This document shows positions 1-22,265 of a stretch of DNA of 64,000 nt, piece after piece. A program made the position numbers and the translations under genes. Source of the stretch: Amoebidium appalachense (taxonomy: Eukaryota > Ichthyosporea); assembly GCA_963693365.1 (NCBI GenBank), contig CAVNZM010000010.1:8246001-8310000 (forward strand). The letters run 5' to 3'. Under the pieces are notes generated by a model. The model worked only from the letters and a program-made list of their open reading frames with translations, had not been told where the DNA came from and made no database searches. Position 1 is the first letter of the stretch; each line of letters opens with the position of its first letter.

Positions 1-128
1 CATCCTTAACCCCTCCCCCCCCCCCCCCCCCCCTTCCCCCCCCCTCCCCCCTCCCCCTCCCCCCCCCCTCCTCCCTATCCCCTCCCCCCCCCCCCCCCCC
101 CCCCCCCCCCCACCCACACACACACACA
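1..128. repeat. C-rich low-complexity sequence ending in (CA)n
   Basis: Poly-C with scattered T, then a short (CA)n whose final ACAG is the acceptor of the first exon at 129. A second C-run lies at 361-392, ending in (CA)n and A-runs. Confidence 0.8.
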
Positions 129-359
129 GGGTGCAGCAGCTGTAGCACTGGGGCTGGCACCGAGGCATCCACCGTCGACAGCCCATGAGGTGAGCTCATG
201 TGAGCTCATGGTGCTGGTTTCTTGAATAAGTACAGTAGTGTAGTAGTGGGTTGTGAAGGAAAGGGCACTCAAGCGTGACGGTGTGCGCATGAGCAGGGCC
301 AAACCCCATGAGACATGTGTCTGCGTTAGAGTGGTCTGAACTTCAGCTGTACCAATGTC

Positions 360-393
<34 letters not shown>

Positions 394-1774
394 ACACACA
401 CACACAAGAAAAAAAAAAAAGAAAAAAAAAAAAGGAATCGTGTTTATAAGGCGAAGGACCCTGTCCTAATGTGATTTCTTCAGCAACCACACCAATGTTT
501 CACCTAGGTATTGTAAGGGAATGATAAATCAGAGCACATATTACTCCTCCCTCCCGTGTCTCTTTTTCATATTCCCCCCTCCCCCTCCCCCCCCCTCCCC
601 CTCCCCCTCCCCCCCCCCCCCCCCCCCCTTTGGGCCCATCCCCTGCCTGTCCACTTATAATATGCTTATGATGTTCAGAATGAACAGAAAATGTACGAGC
701 AATCTAGCCAGCCTTTCTGATTGAATGGAAATCATGCACTGTGTCCAGAAAATACAAGACCCCATACAACAATAAGACATCGCCCACCGGCCCAGTTTCT
801 CTGACATTTTCTGTCTGTGCAGCATCTGCCGGTGCCCCCCATCGAGCTACCCCCTTTGGAGCGCATCAACATATCAAATTTCATCCGCCTGTGCCTGCTG
901 GACTCGTATGTCACCCAGACATCCCCCCCCCCCCCCCCCCCCCCTCTCCCCCTCCCCCCCCCCCCCCCCCCCCCCCCTCGCGCCTCCCGCCTCCCCCCTC
1001 CCCACCTGCCCCCCTGACCCGTGCGGATTTTTTTGTGCCACTCCGTGCATCTTCATGTGCCCTACACCGTGCCTATTGCTTTATAAGTACATATGGGGTC
1101 CAGAACCAAAATTGAACCCCCGCTCCCCCCCCCCCCCAACCCCCCCCCCCCCCCCCCCCCCCCGCCCTCTCCCCCTCCCACCCATCCACCCATCCACCCA
1201 CACCCAAACACACACACTTTGACCCACCCACCCACCCACCCGCCCGCCCGCCAACCTCTTTATATCTTACTGTTGTTGTGAAGTTGGATCGGACTTGAAT
1301 TTGAAGCCCCGGTACTCCATATCGAGCCTTCCGCCTCTTCCAACCCCCCCCCCCCCCCCCCCCCCCCCCACTCCCGGCAAGACGTGTGGTTCTGATCAAT
1401 GCCTCCCAGGCTCAGTTTCTCTCGTGCTTTTGGGTTGTTAGATATTCTACTCTGGTACTGACGTGCACACTGTTCTATTGGTCCCCCCCCCCCCCCCCCT
1501 CCCCCCCCCCTCCCCCCCCCCCCCCCCCCCCAAAAAAAAAAAAAAAAAAAAAAGAAACCCTCCGCTCCCCATATCCCACTACTACCACTGTGCACATGGT
1601 TTGGTCTACTGAGCACATAAAAACTGAACAACACACCGTGTTAATAAGGGAAGTATCCACATTCTATTTATAGTAACCGAATGCATACTGGCCTGCAGGA
1701 CATTCCCAGACTTTGTGGCTGCAGTGGAGACCGAGCTAGGCCACATCATGTCAGGACTCAACGAAGCCTCCTAA
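129..1774 (+). CDS. 3' end of an unrecognised protein-coding gene (three exons)
   Basis: Three exons join in phase. Exon 129-188 follows a (CA)n acceptor and ends at GAG before gtgagc. Exon 823-905 follows tctgtgcag and ends before gtatgtc. Exon 1699-1774 follows cctgcag and ends with TAA at 1772-1774. The readable C-terminus contains the segments LPVPPIELPPLERINISNF, IRLCLLDSTFPDFVAAVE and TELGHIMSGLNEAS. It looks like a conserved, mostly helical end of a larger protein, but I do not recognise the family and assign no function. The 5' part lies outside the window or in unreadable sequence. The phase agreement (0, 2, then a one-base start) supports real exons over chance open frames. The first exon is the least certain. 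Confidence 0.5.
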
Positions 1775-2567
1775 AACAAAGTGTGATGCCCATTGTCAGT
1801 GATGATCATGATGTGACGCGCGTATTTAGAGTCGATGGGAAAGAATGGTATGTGCATGACCATGTTTATTAGAGACTACGTATTGAACATCAGTAACTTA
1901 GGTTCTGCCTAGACTTGGTGTCACTTGGTACGTATGAATTGAATGCGACATGAATATTCCGAATGTCTAATATTAGTAGCTGCCGTAGCAAAGTCTCAGT
2001 ATTTTTATAATCCGTTTCATAATACTAACTATTCTTACAATTCGAAGCAGGTAGCTTGACATGGATCAACTAATAGGACATATTGAGCTTATAACATCTA
2101 ACCAGTATTTGGCGCCCGTCATTGTGTAATCATTGTGTGTGCCACCCGCATGTGTGGCGTGCACGTGGCCATCGCCATCATTGCGGCCATGGCCACCCTA
2201 ATTCCTGTGTCGGAAAGGCCTTATGCGCGGCCCCAGGCGCGTGCTGCTATAAAGATAAAATACGGGGCACACCAGCCTCTCCCCACATGTATACAGTGCT
2301 GTGTCTATACCACCACGTGTGTGTGTGTGTTTGTGTGTGTGTGCCAGTGATATCGCGCAAAGTACAGACCGTGCACGGTGTAATCTCTGTTGACATGCCA
2401 AAGTGCATCGTTGGGTAATCATTAATCAGAAAACACAAGATGTCGCCGGATGAATAGAACTAAAAACGGAAAACCATTTTGCTCCAGTCATGCCTACAGT
2501 AGCACAGCTAGACACCACTGATATTTATGTTGTTCTGTGTACTGTACACGAACTATGTAGCACTCGT

Positions 2568-2616
<49 letters not shown>

Positions 2617-3573
2617 GGCCCTGCCTCTGACTCTGAGCGCCTGCATGCGGCCCACAAAGCGCGCCAAAAAGCTTATCGCACTTGATCAGCGCGGTGCTAC
2701 TTTTTATGGTTTTATAAAGCACGTAGCTATTGGCCGAATCTCGTTTTCGGATCTGATTGGTTGCACTCCCACATGTGCTCTCACTGCTCGGCTAATTCCT
2801 AGATCATCTGATCTAGGAGACTGAGCGTCACCAAAAAGTTTTCGCGAAATTTAAAGCCTTCCGAATGGACTCTACAAGACTCGAGTCTTCAACTCGAAAT
2901 CTTTTCACAGCAACACCTACAACAATAAGTGCTACAGTACTAGTGTATATTGACTGAAGATTTTATCACTCTGTCACCATACGTTGCTTTGTTTCCATGC
3001 CATCTGTGTCTGTGAAGGTGCCGTGCCAGCTGTGTGACACAGTTGTATAGTGGTCGCAGAGATAACACTTTGCTTCACCAAGCACAAACGGCAGACATGT
3101 TTTGAGACATACGTGCACAGCTCATTAAAGTGCGGTCACCAGAAACCATTTCATTATAACGCCTAACGCGCTCGCATAACTTGGTGTTTGAGGTATAGCT
3201 CACTAATCCTCAACTGAGGACAAGGGCTGGGGAAGATGCACATCAGCATATATGGGTCGGAAACCGCCCATGACGCCAGGGGGAGACCGTACACGGTATG
3301 TATAGAGGCTTTTTTTTAATTAGTGTTTTTAGAGCTTAAAAACAGGCAATGCAGGATTGTTACACCATCGGAGTGTGCTTACGTGCCCATGAAGTGCGCT
3401 TCTGTGTACTGTATTTTCTGTAGCACTGTTGGGCTATTCGCAATTATGCTCCTGTGAAGTCTCATGCCTGGTTTTGGGAATGGACGGCCGAAGTGCGATT
3501 CCTTCTTTTCTCTTTTCATCTTGAACTGGTTCGTTTCAGGGAAAGGAGATGTGTGTGTCTGTGTGTGTGCGTG

Positions 3574-3654
<81 letters not shown>

Positions 3655-4246
3655 GGTGGGTGGGTGGGTGGCCGGTGGGTGGATGGGTGGGTGGGTGGGC
3701 GGGTGTGGATGTGGGTGTGTGTGTGTGTGTTGGGGGGAAGGGGGGGGGGAAGGGAGAGAGAGAGAGAAGAGAGAGAGAGGGGGGGTTGAAAGGAAGGGGA
3801 GGGGGGAGGGAAGGGGGGAGGTAGAGGGGGGAAAGCTGGTAGATAGGTGTGTGTTTGTGGGTGGGTATCTGGGGAGTGTGGGGGGATCGGGGAGCGAGCA
3901 AGGGGAGGGGACGGATAGAGTGGGAGATTTTATATCCTGAGGTGCGTGAATACGAAGAAGTTTTTGGTTTGGTTGTGTGGCACACCGTCGGTATAATGTA
4001 TTTACCGCTTTTATGATATTGTGTTCAATACAGCCATTTTGGGGGAGCCACCTTACACGAACACTGCCGATCATATAATGCTACTGTCTTTGGCGTAAGG
4101 AAATGTTATATCCACTTATTCCTCGCCACAAGACTTCTTCTCTTCATGATCCTGGATTTTCAATTCCGTTTCTTGACCATAACACATCATGTGTGGGAAG
4201 TTTGCCCCCGTCATCATCGTTTTGCTAATTGCTTTCCTGTGCACAG
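1775..4246 (+). other. Spacer plus unresolved 5' part of the PX gene
   Basis: This holds the 3' untranslated region of the first gene, a 47-base poly-T tract near 2572-2615, and a long (GT)n tract at about 3575-3646 that grades into GGGT repeats. I could not identify the upstream exons of the PX gene here, although at least one is expected. Confidence 0.5.
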
Positions 4247-4580
4247 CTCTACATCATTAAGGTGCGGGGGTCCAAAAACACAGTCAAGAAGCGCTTTAGT
4301 GAGTTTGAAGCGCTTGCCAACGAGTGCAAGAAGATCAAAACACCGGGTTTTAGCATTCCTGAGCTGCCGCCAAAGAAGTGGTCTGGGAACATGGATCCTA
4401 GCTTCGTCTTTAATAGAGGTGAGGCGAGAGGGATACTGAAGGACGTACATTGAGGCTGCTGTTGGGGTGTGTGTGTGTGTGTGTGTGGAGGTGGGGGGGG
4501 GGGGGGAGGAGGAGGGGGGAAAGGGGAGGAAAGGGAGCAGGTGGCGACAGAGGGGATGGGAGGGTGGGGGGGGGGAGGCA

Positions 4581-4617
<37 letters not shown>

Positions 4618-5295
4618 GTGAGGACGGATTTAATTCATATTTAGAGTGAATGTTTAGGGGATCGGGATAAGAAGGTGGCAGGTGGTTGCGAGGGAGAGGG
4701 GAGGGTGGGAGAAGAAGGAGGGGAGAGGGCGGGTGTGGGGTTGGGAGGGAGAGAAGGGAGGTTGAAGAAGAATGAGACGAAGAGGGGAGAGGGAGGGGGA
4801 GAGGGAGGGCAGGGAAGGAAAGGGAGAGGAAGTGAGAAGGAGGGATGAAGGGAAAAGAGGGAAGGGGAGGGGGACAAATTGGAGGTGGATTGGGGAAGGG
4901 GAGAGGGGTGGGAAAGAGGGAGGAAAGGAGGGTTGGAGAAAAAGATATATCTGGGGTTGAGAGACATGCATGCTGGGGGGCTGTTAAGGCTGGGTGGGCT
5001 GTTTTGGAAGTGAACAGTGTGTTGGGCTGGTGGGTGGCAGCACAAGGAGTCGGGTGCTTGCACTGGATGTGGTTCAATGCGCGAATGAAGTAATGAGAGG
5101 AGGCCTCCCTCCCCCCTCCCCCCTCCCTCCCTCCCCCCTACACACACACATACACCGTACTTCTGATGTTAGGGGTGATAGTGGTGGTGTTGGCGCCCAG
5201 GGAGGGGGGTGGTGGACTGGCTGGGTCGGGGTCGGTAGGGTGGGATGGTGGTGGTGGTGGTTGGAGGTGAGAGGGGGTGGGAGGGGGGTTGGTGT

Positions 5296-5329
<34 letters not shown>

Positions 5330-5331
5330 GT

Positions 5332-5362
<31 letters not shown>

Positions 5363-5557
5363 GGGGCAGGGAGGGGGCAGGGAGGGGGGGGGTGAGGGGC
5401 GCGGTAACTAACTCTTTTTGTCGCAGGGTTGGATCTTGAGGAGTGGCTACGGCAGTTTGAGCTGACAGCCAAACAGTACGAGCAGACAAATAGGGGCAGT
5501 CTGGTGGAGAGGACCATGCTGCATAGGTGGCTGGATATAGACCAGACGAGCCCGTGA
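4247..5557 (+). CDS. PX-domain (phosphoinositide-binding, sorting-nexin-like) protein, C-terminal two exons
   Basis: Exon 4247-4418 follows gtgcacag and exon 5427-5557 follows tgtcgcag. The one-base/two-base phase joins cleanly and the frame ends at TGA 5555-5557. The first exon reads LYIIKVRGSKNTVKKRFSEF and then IPELPPKKWSGNMD. This is the core of a PX domain: the beta strand followed by (K)RFSEF, then the proline-rich PPKK loop. The second exon gives the helices after FNRGLDLEEWLRQFEL and a short tail ending LDIDQTSP. PX domains bind phosphoinositides, mostly PI3P on endosomes, so a membrane-trafficking role is likely by family. The start of the PX domain and the N-terminus must lie in earlier exons between 1775 and 4246, which I could not find. 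No BAR or other domain is seen, so the exact sorting nexin class is unknown. A canonical AATAAA lies downstream at 6042. Confidence 0.72.
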
Positions 5558-5809
5558 AAAGGGGGCACGTAGACGTATGTACACGCACATGCACATACAC
5601 ACGCACACACACACACACACACACACTCACACAAGCGCACACACGCGCGCGCGGTTGTACCCACCCACCAACCCACCCGCCCACACGTACATGGGCATAG
5701 GGCTTGAGGGCACCCGGGCATGTGGGTGTGTGTGTGCGTGTGTGTGTGAGGGGGGGTGGGTGGTGATGGGGGTGGTGGTGGTGGTGGAAGTGCCGACGGG
5801 AGGGGGGAA

Positions 5810-5860
<51 letters not shown>

Positions 5861-6343
5861 TGTAGTGTAACCCATCTACATAGACACTCCATCTTGTACA
5901 TAATGTATGAACGCTATATTAGCGCACTTTCAGCAAGGCCGAACCGAATCGTGGGCTATATGTAAAATTTTAAAGTGACGACGGCCCAGGTGGCCCTGTA
6001 AATACCTTTAAATAGCCGTATATATTTAGGCAACTGCTTTCAATAAAAACCAACAAGTCAGCGTGTCCATGCCCACGTGTATGCACATGAATACATCCTG
6101 CATGAAATCACTAGGGGCGGTTAGGTGTATTGCTGCAGGCACACGATTAAGCAGTGGTCGGCTTATAATAATGGAGACTTCGATCAGGGGAGGACAGTAG
6201 TGGGGGCTCTATATTTTCTCTGCAGTCACTCATACCGATATCACGGGTGGGTAGTCGTGTCCGGCATATGCACGATGACATCATGGGCATGTGACATTGG
6301 ACATGTGGTGCTTTGTAGCACAGCTTCGTCCGCCCATAAGACC

Positions 6344-6376
<33 letters not shown>

Positions 6377-6422
6377 CACCCCCACCACCACCACCAAAAA
6401 GTTGTCGCGGTGCATATTATAA

Positions 6423-6454
<32 letters not shown>

Positions 6455-6572
6455 CATCTTTGTTTGATGGCCTCTTCACAATAGATGCAATCGAGATTTC
6501 ACAGCTGATATCTCAGATAAAAGATACAATGATTTGTTGCATAATAGTAAGTTTGGCGGCATCTTCGTAACC

Positions 6573-6609
<37 letters not shown>

Positions 6610-7162
6610 GGATGGAAGCCCGGGGGGCATGCCGCGAGGGCCCCAGAAGGAGAGGGGGGGGGAGAGGCGGGGGTTGGGGAGGGAGGGAGCTCGAGGGGAG
6701 GGGGGCCCGGGAAGCTGGCTCTGACGAACACCATGAGATCTAGACTCTCAGTGCAAATTGAATTGACTAAGCCATGAAGACAGTGCTTCCTCAGCATTCC
6801 ATATACATCATATATATACAAACACAACATGATTGGCCATTGGCAGCATCAAATCAACAGGAAAATAGGCTGTGTGCTACTGGCGTGACCTTCGGAAACC
6901 AAGATTTGTACCAGATGGAAAAAAAAGGAGGAAAATGATAACACAATTAAATATGAAGCATTCATCAATCATTACCGGCCGTGTACGTGTATGTGTGTGC
7001 GCGCGCACGCACATGCGTGCGGGTCTGTTTTTGTGTAAGTGGGCAGGTGTACCCGCCCCTTCCGGTGTGCGTGCACGGGAGCATGAGTGTGTGTGCATGT
7101 CAAGGTGTGTATCTGTGTGCCGTGTGTGCGACTGCAGTGAGAAAGTCTGTGTGGGGGGGGTT

Positions 7163-7255
<93 letters not shown>

Positions 7256-7609
7256 CACAGTGTATGTGTGTGTGTGTGTGTGTACGCGCGGGCTGCGCCA
7301 GGCATGCAAGTTTATGAAGGCTTTTTCAACAATAAAACCATGTACAAATGTGCATCTAAAAACAATCAAGGACCTACGATAGAATATACAACTGACTGCC
7401 ATTCAAGATTACTAGGATCCACCATGCAAGACTTTGGAAAAATGAGTGTCCAAACTTCATTGAAAAAAGCAAACAACCATTTACAACAAAAAAAAAAAAA
7501 AAAAAAAAAAAATTAACCGTACCAACCGCTTTATACTCAAGAGGATGGGAAGAACAAAGCACAAAAGCCTCGAGTAGTAAAAATGATTGAACATGCTCCC
7601 AGGTGAAAG
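5558..7609. other. Convergent intergenic region
   Basis: Sequence between the ends of the PX gene (+) and the mpaB-like gene (-). It contains a poly-G tract of about 50 bases near 5809-5859, C-runs at 6345-6375, G-runs at 6574-6607 and a (GT)n tract at 7166-7251. No gene is recognised. Confidence 0.6.
6042..6047 (+). promoter_or_regulatory. Polyadenylation signal AATAAA
   Basis: AATAAA about 485 bases after the TGA of the PX gene, in an AT-rich stretch and on the same strand. It is the first canonical signal downstream of that stop. Confidence 0.5.
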
Positions 7610-16418
<8,809 letters not shown>

Positions 16419-18631
16419 ATGGCTCCAGAGCCGCATTCCACAGATCGGCCTATTATAGATCCAAAGTGGTCCGTCCAGAGCTGTCCAGAGTACTATGATA
16501 GTGTGAAATACATGAACTGGTCATTCGATTCACTGACCGCGGCGCGATGCCTACATGTGTCCGTGCATTGCACGATGCAAAAGCTGTTGCAGGCGAGGCT
16601 ACTAGTTGTAAAAAATGTGTACCTCACGCAAAATGAGTATGCACAGGACTCATAGCTGTACACACAGGGCGTAGTTCTCTACTTTCATAGTATGCTTACA
16701 GGAGGGGGGGGGGGGGGAGGGAGGGGGGGTTGCGATTCTCGGGCCGAGGGGTCCGGGAGTTGTGGAATGTGCGACACCGAGTTCCTATTGGAGCAATCAT
16801 ATTTCACCAATCAATACATGCTTTGTATACCTTTATTTAGTACACATCTGATCAATCTGATTGGAATCCGCCAAAATTCAAATGCCAAGTTGGCAAGCAG
16901 TGTGACCGTTGGCGCCTGCCAGGCTGCCAGGCTGTGCCAGCACTGAAGCGCTCAGCCTCCACTTTATCCGCAAAGGTCTAAGCTTGTACATGTTTGCAGA
17001 TGCGCCGTCAGTTTTATTACACTGATATGGTAGTGCTTATAGGCTGTGTACTCAAATGTTCCTTCCCTCATCACCTTCGACCTCGTCATTTGCCCTTAGC
17101 AGCCTCTAATGAGAGCCTAGGTCACAGACTCGTTTGCTAAGTGCTTGTGCGATCACCAAGGAACTCTCCCTACATATCATAAATTTCCTCCTGTTTCTTA
17201 GAGGCCCTAACGCTCGACACGATGATTCTACGGCCCCGCCCGACGTTTTCAGACCTCAACGAAAGCACCATGTGCTTTGGCTATGTGCCCCCGCCACCCG
17301 TCCTCTCCACAAAGCCACTCACCACCCCTATGCCCTTCCACTTTGCTACAGATGACAGGGTGGGCCAGGCAAGGAAAACTCGACCAGCTAGGGTGAGTTC
17401 GATTTCCCTTATCCACGCACTTGTAGTAAAGCTGTGCTCGTGTGGATGGTTTTGTGCTTCTTGTGCAGTAAACTTGTGCTGAGGCTGACAAAAGCACTCC
17501 TGCAGGGCAAAGAGAATGCTGGGCATGGGGATGATGCACTAGAAAAGCCGGCAGTTTTAGAGGCCAGAAGGCCAAAACGAAGGTATGTGTTCATCTAGGC
17601 TTGTCTCGCCACATCTGGCTACCCCTACTGCAACCAGGACCCGGGTAGACTTCCTTGTGTCTGGATTCACCCCTAGCGATGTGCACACACCAACCAAAAG
17701 CTTCTGCCAAGAAACTGCTGCAAGGTAGCACGACGGAAGCCGAAGCACACCGATTGCTTGGTTAGCACTCTGTGTGTAGAAAAACGACGATCATTTCCCT
17801 CTCCCTTCATCCATCTTTTCTCCAGACCCCCTCGACAGATGCAAGCCGACAGTTAGTTACACAAATGCATAGATTTTCAACTTTCAACGTGGAGGAAGCC
17901 TCACGACGGGACACAACTTGCTCGTCACAACTGCCCCTACTGTACACGGAAGGGTTAATAATTGACACGTGTTCAAAGCGCTTAGCACTTTGCCAAAAAA
18001 GTTGTGGTACGAGGAATCCTTAGGGGAAACGGGGCGGTGGGGGAGGGGGAGGGGGGGAGGGGGGGGGGGGGGGGGGGGCAGAAGGAGCGGTGAGCAGGGA
18101 AAGGGCAGAGGGAGGGAGTGGGAGAGGGGAAAGGGGAGATGCTGTAGGGAGTATGTATATGGGCGGGGTGTTTCTCACGGTGCAGGCAGGGCTGTGACTG
18201 TGCCGGTCAGCCCCAAGTTCCACACCACCACCAGGCAGAGGGGTGAGCGCAGGCACACAGACACAGACGGCACGGAGGGGGACGCAGTCAGTCGGCGCAT
18301 TCGCAGCACAGCGGTAATCTAGGCCCCTTCACCCCCCACCCCCCTCCCCCCCCCCCCCCTCCCCCTTCTCTGGTCTTTCCCCGGCTGCCCATATTTAAGT
18401 GTAGGATATCCGCAGGTGTTGGGTGTGGAAATGCGAGCCAAAAAGGTTTTTTTGTGGGGAGGGGGAGAGGGTAGTGTGGAGGGGGTGAAGGGGGAGGGGG
18501 ACTGCTCGAATGGAGTTCGGACCATCTACTGTACTGTTACACGTTGATAACACATCCTTCCCTCTGCAATTATCCCCCCCATCCCCCTCCCCCTCCCCCC
18601 CCCCCCCCCCCCCAATAAAAAAAAAAACACA

Positions 18632-18666
<35 letters not shown>

Positions 18667-18846
18667 AACTTTCACAGGGTGTGTCCGGGGTACCACATGT
18701 CACCAGCAAGAAGGCGCTGACCGTGTGCCAGGCCATCCACCTGCACACGGAGGCACGTGCCAGACTGCACGACTGCAGCGCACACCTGCAGCACGTCATG
18801 GCTGCACGTCCACAGCAGAAGGTATCTGTCCGTCTAGCTACCCCTT

Positions 18847-18879
<33 letters not shown>

Positions 18880-19620
18880 CGCGCCCACACACACACATGC
18901 ACACACAGACACCAACTAACGCACAAATCTCACCCGAGTGTATTGCTCTAATCGCCTCACCCGGGTGGCCCTCCAATCCATGACACACCTGCACACATCA
19001 GTCCACCTCTTTGCCCAGCCATATCCCTCCGGTTCTTATTTTGTTGTTGCCTACTGTTGCATTGAGAGCACCTCGGTTCATGTTTTTGTTTTTTTTTTTC
19101 CAATGTTCACCCACAACTTGAATCTTGGAATTTCTGGGCCTGACATCTTCCGAAAACACGCACACTGCACACGACGGTTACAAAAACCTGCTACCCCCCC
19201 CCCCCCCTCCCCCCCCCCCAAAAAGGGAAACTAAAAAAGCACATGCACACATGCACACACACACACGCACACACACACACCACCACCACCACCCCTGCAC
19301 CACATGTTCTTTTCCCACATCACATAATTACTGATGTTGTCAACCCGTGCATGTATGTGCTGCCGCAAGCACACATTGACACTCCCCCAAGGCATTGCAC
19401 CAACGTTACCTTCTTCATCTGCACACTAGAAAATCAATATGCGATCTCCCTGCTCACATATTTTCTCCCACCATCCCACAATCAGAAACGTAAGATTGCC
19501 GGCACACGTACTGCACACAGCAAAGCCATTAGGCGGTCCAAGCGGCAGCAGACCCCAAGGTTCAAGAAATCCCGCCCACCCCCGGCAATAGTGGAGGAGG
19601 AAGGGGGCACGAGCGAATGA
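16419..19620 (+). CDS. TPX2-like microtubule / spindle assembly factor
   Basis: Supported exons: 17202-17392, 17506-17582, about 17826-17844, 18186-18313, 18678-18821 and 19486-19620 (TGA). Phases agree across all of them. Three copies of the TPX2-family signature (LTxPxxFxxxTxxR) are visible: KPLTTPMPFHFATDDRV, RAVTVPVSPKFHTTTRQR and KALTVCQAIHLHTEARARL. The C-terminus is strongly basic (HSKAIRRSKRQQTPRFKKSR), fitting microtubule binding. A candidate first exon at 16419 contains CPEYYDSVKYMNWSF, which resembles the Aurora-A-activating N-terminal motif of TPX2 (YDAPxDFINFSS); that exon and its link to 17202 are uncertain. In animals and plants TPX2 nucleates spindle microtubules and activates Aurora A under Ran/importin control. 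The copy here looks shorter than vertebrate TPX2. A TPX2-repeat protein other than the TPX2 orthologue is the main alternative. Confidence 0.68.
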
Positions 19621-20071
19621 GATTGCTGCAATTGTTGCCAAATGTGGAATTTTGTCCTTCTGTTTTCTCCTGGTTGTGCAGAGTGTGGTGCTTGCCACAC
19701 GTCTTTCTTCAGTTTTTGTAGGTGAGAGTAATGGTGCCTAGGTTTGACTCGCTTTTAGACTCTTGCGTGCATAATGTTGGCCTGGCATGCCACTCCATAT
19801 TACAAAGGTAGTTGCTACAACAGGAGAAACGCTTGATCGATGGGTGTGTTTTGCTTGAATGCCTCTTCGGAATTCTTTCTTTGGTTTCTTCCCGCCACAC
19901 ACGCAAAACATTGGCTGGTCGCTCATATCTTTATGCACTATGCACCAACGTATACTTTAAATAACATTTGTTTCCTTCCGCTAGACCTAGAGCGCATGTT
20001 TAGAGCCCCTAGCCCCCCCCCCCCCCCCCCCCCTGGTTCTCCCTTTTTTTTCCTTCTTTTCCGTGGCGGAA

Positions 20072-20106
<35 letters not shown>

Positions 20107-20360
20107 GAACTTAAACCATTGTTTATTTTCACTCACCAGGAGTGACATCAGTACGCAAAACCTGTGATATTAACAACACAATATGTGCGGTAATATCAGC
20201 ACATTGCTGATATGGCAGGTAGATACTCAGACGGCATGAGCCGTTACTAAATATGGAAGTGCCCGAATATAGAAGGTTGTAGTGTACACACGTGCTAAAG
20301 GAATCACGACAGTAAAACGTGTTTGCTCAATAAAAGCAAGCGGGTCCCTTGAGATCATGA
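19621..20360. other. Convergent spacer between the TPX2-like and NET-PRL genes
   Basis: Contains a C-run (20014-20032) and a G-run (20071-20105). No gene is recognised. Confidence 0.55.
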
Positions 20361-20514
20361 TCATTTCTTGAAGGTGAGCATCTTCTTGAGGAGCGATTTC
20401 TTGCGGGCCTGTGGGTGAGAAAATGCTAACTTGTCCACACCCCACCACGGTCCAGCTCTCAGCTGCAGGTTGAACACACACACGTCCACACACGCACGTA
20501 CGCCGGGCACACAG

Positions 20515-20549
<35 letters not shown>

Positions 20550-20987
20550 ATTTTTCACATACCGATTTCTGTTCTCAAGCCCACATGTCCATAGCGTTAA
20601 CACTAGATTAGGATGGCCTTTCTTTGCGCATGACCCATCATAGTACAAAACAGTATATACTGTGTTTGAGACATAGCGATTTGTTGTGTCTCAACGGGTG
20701 TGGACCACATGTGGTGGTGTGAATAAATGCCATGTGCTTGGGTGTCCTCTAAAGCTAATAATTGGTAGGTGTACATGTGGTTGTTTTAATAGTTAACGGG
20801 TATCAGTTGTGCACGTGCATGTGATTGATTAATTGATTAATTAATTTGTGGGAAGACCCGTGCGAAAGGTTGATGAGTGTTTATGTATATCGCTGTGGTC
20901 CTGAGTGCGGCAGTGGGTTGGGGCTGCGTGCGTGCGTGCGTGCGTGTGTGTGTGTGCGTGCGCGTGTGTGCGTGTGTGTGCGTGTGT

Positions 20988-21052
<65 letters not shown>

Positions 21053-22218
21053 ATCTGATACCTTGAACTTGAGAATGTAGTCCAGCTGCTTCTTGTTTAT
21101 TGCCCCCCGCCTGTTCTCTCTGATCAGACTGACGGCTGCACAGTTGTCCATGCCCCCCACCTGCACAAGTGCAAGCGCAACAAGAAACGGCGCCCTGCCA
21201 GAGTGTGTGAGCCCATACCTGCAAACGAAGAAAACGATCATACCTCCCCCCTCCCCCCTCCCCCCCAACACACACACACACACACACACAACACACAAAA
21301 CAAACAAAAAAAAAGGGGGGGGGGGGGGGGGGGAAGAGAGAGATCAAAGATCCCCCCGAGGAAATAACGAGTGATCAAAGAGCCCCCCCCCCCCCCCCCC
21401 CCCTCCTCCCTGTGTAAAGGCGATCGGTATTACCACTGATGCCAAAAGTGACTGGCACATGCATCTTCCGGTTTTTCCCTTTTCCTCTTTTTCTTTCCCC
21501 CCCTCCCCCCCGAGAGAAGGAGGGGGGAGGGGGGAAAGGTGTTTGCGTGTGGGTGGGTGGGCGGGGGGGGGGGGGGGGGGGGGGGGGTTTGGCTGGTTGT
21601 TACAAGTTGACCACAAGCAGCATCAAACTGCACATGTCATTTGATGCAACTACATGCACCCTGGTCCCGCCCCCCCCCACCCTCCTCTCTTTCTCCCACC
21701 CACACACACACACGCCCACCCGCCGCCACCACCACCCACCCACCCACCCCATCCTACCCCCACACGCACCCGTACACACACACAGATTCCTGAGTTGCTA
21801 ACACCCCTCTGAACAGATAAACATACATACGTGTGTGGGCTATAATAATAATCATACCTGCCCAGGCCTGCAGCGCAGTGCACAGCAACAAGCCCCTTGT
21901 CCTTGCTCTTGACATAGACCTGCACACATGGTTAGAAAATACACCTCTGCTCATGTGTGCTATAGGTAATGCAACCCCACCCATAAGCACACACAACTCC
22001 CCACACGTATGCCCATACTCTATACATGCACATACACATATGCGCACGCCGGCACATACAGACTCACACAAGACAATCTTAAAATGAAAACAGGCCCGTG
22101 CACCTGTGGTGGCACCAAGCCACAACCACATACATACCCATACCCGTTAACACGAGCACACCTCACGCACACACAAACACACATGCGCACGCGCGCGCAC
22201 GCACGCACGCACACACAC

Positions 22219-22265
<47 letters not shown>

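Noticed and set aside
3379-4074. Long frames encoding CVCV, THTH, PPPP or GGGG strings (here and at about 60 other places)
   Set aside because: They are translations of (GT)n/(CA)n, poly-C or poly-G tracts in several frames and both strands, with no conserved flanking sequence.
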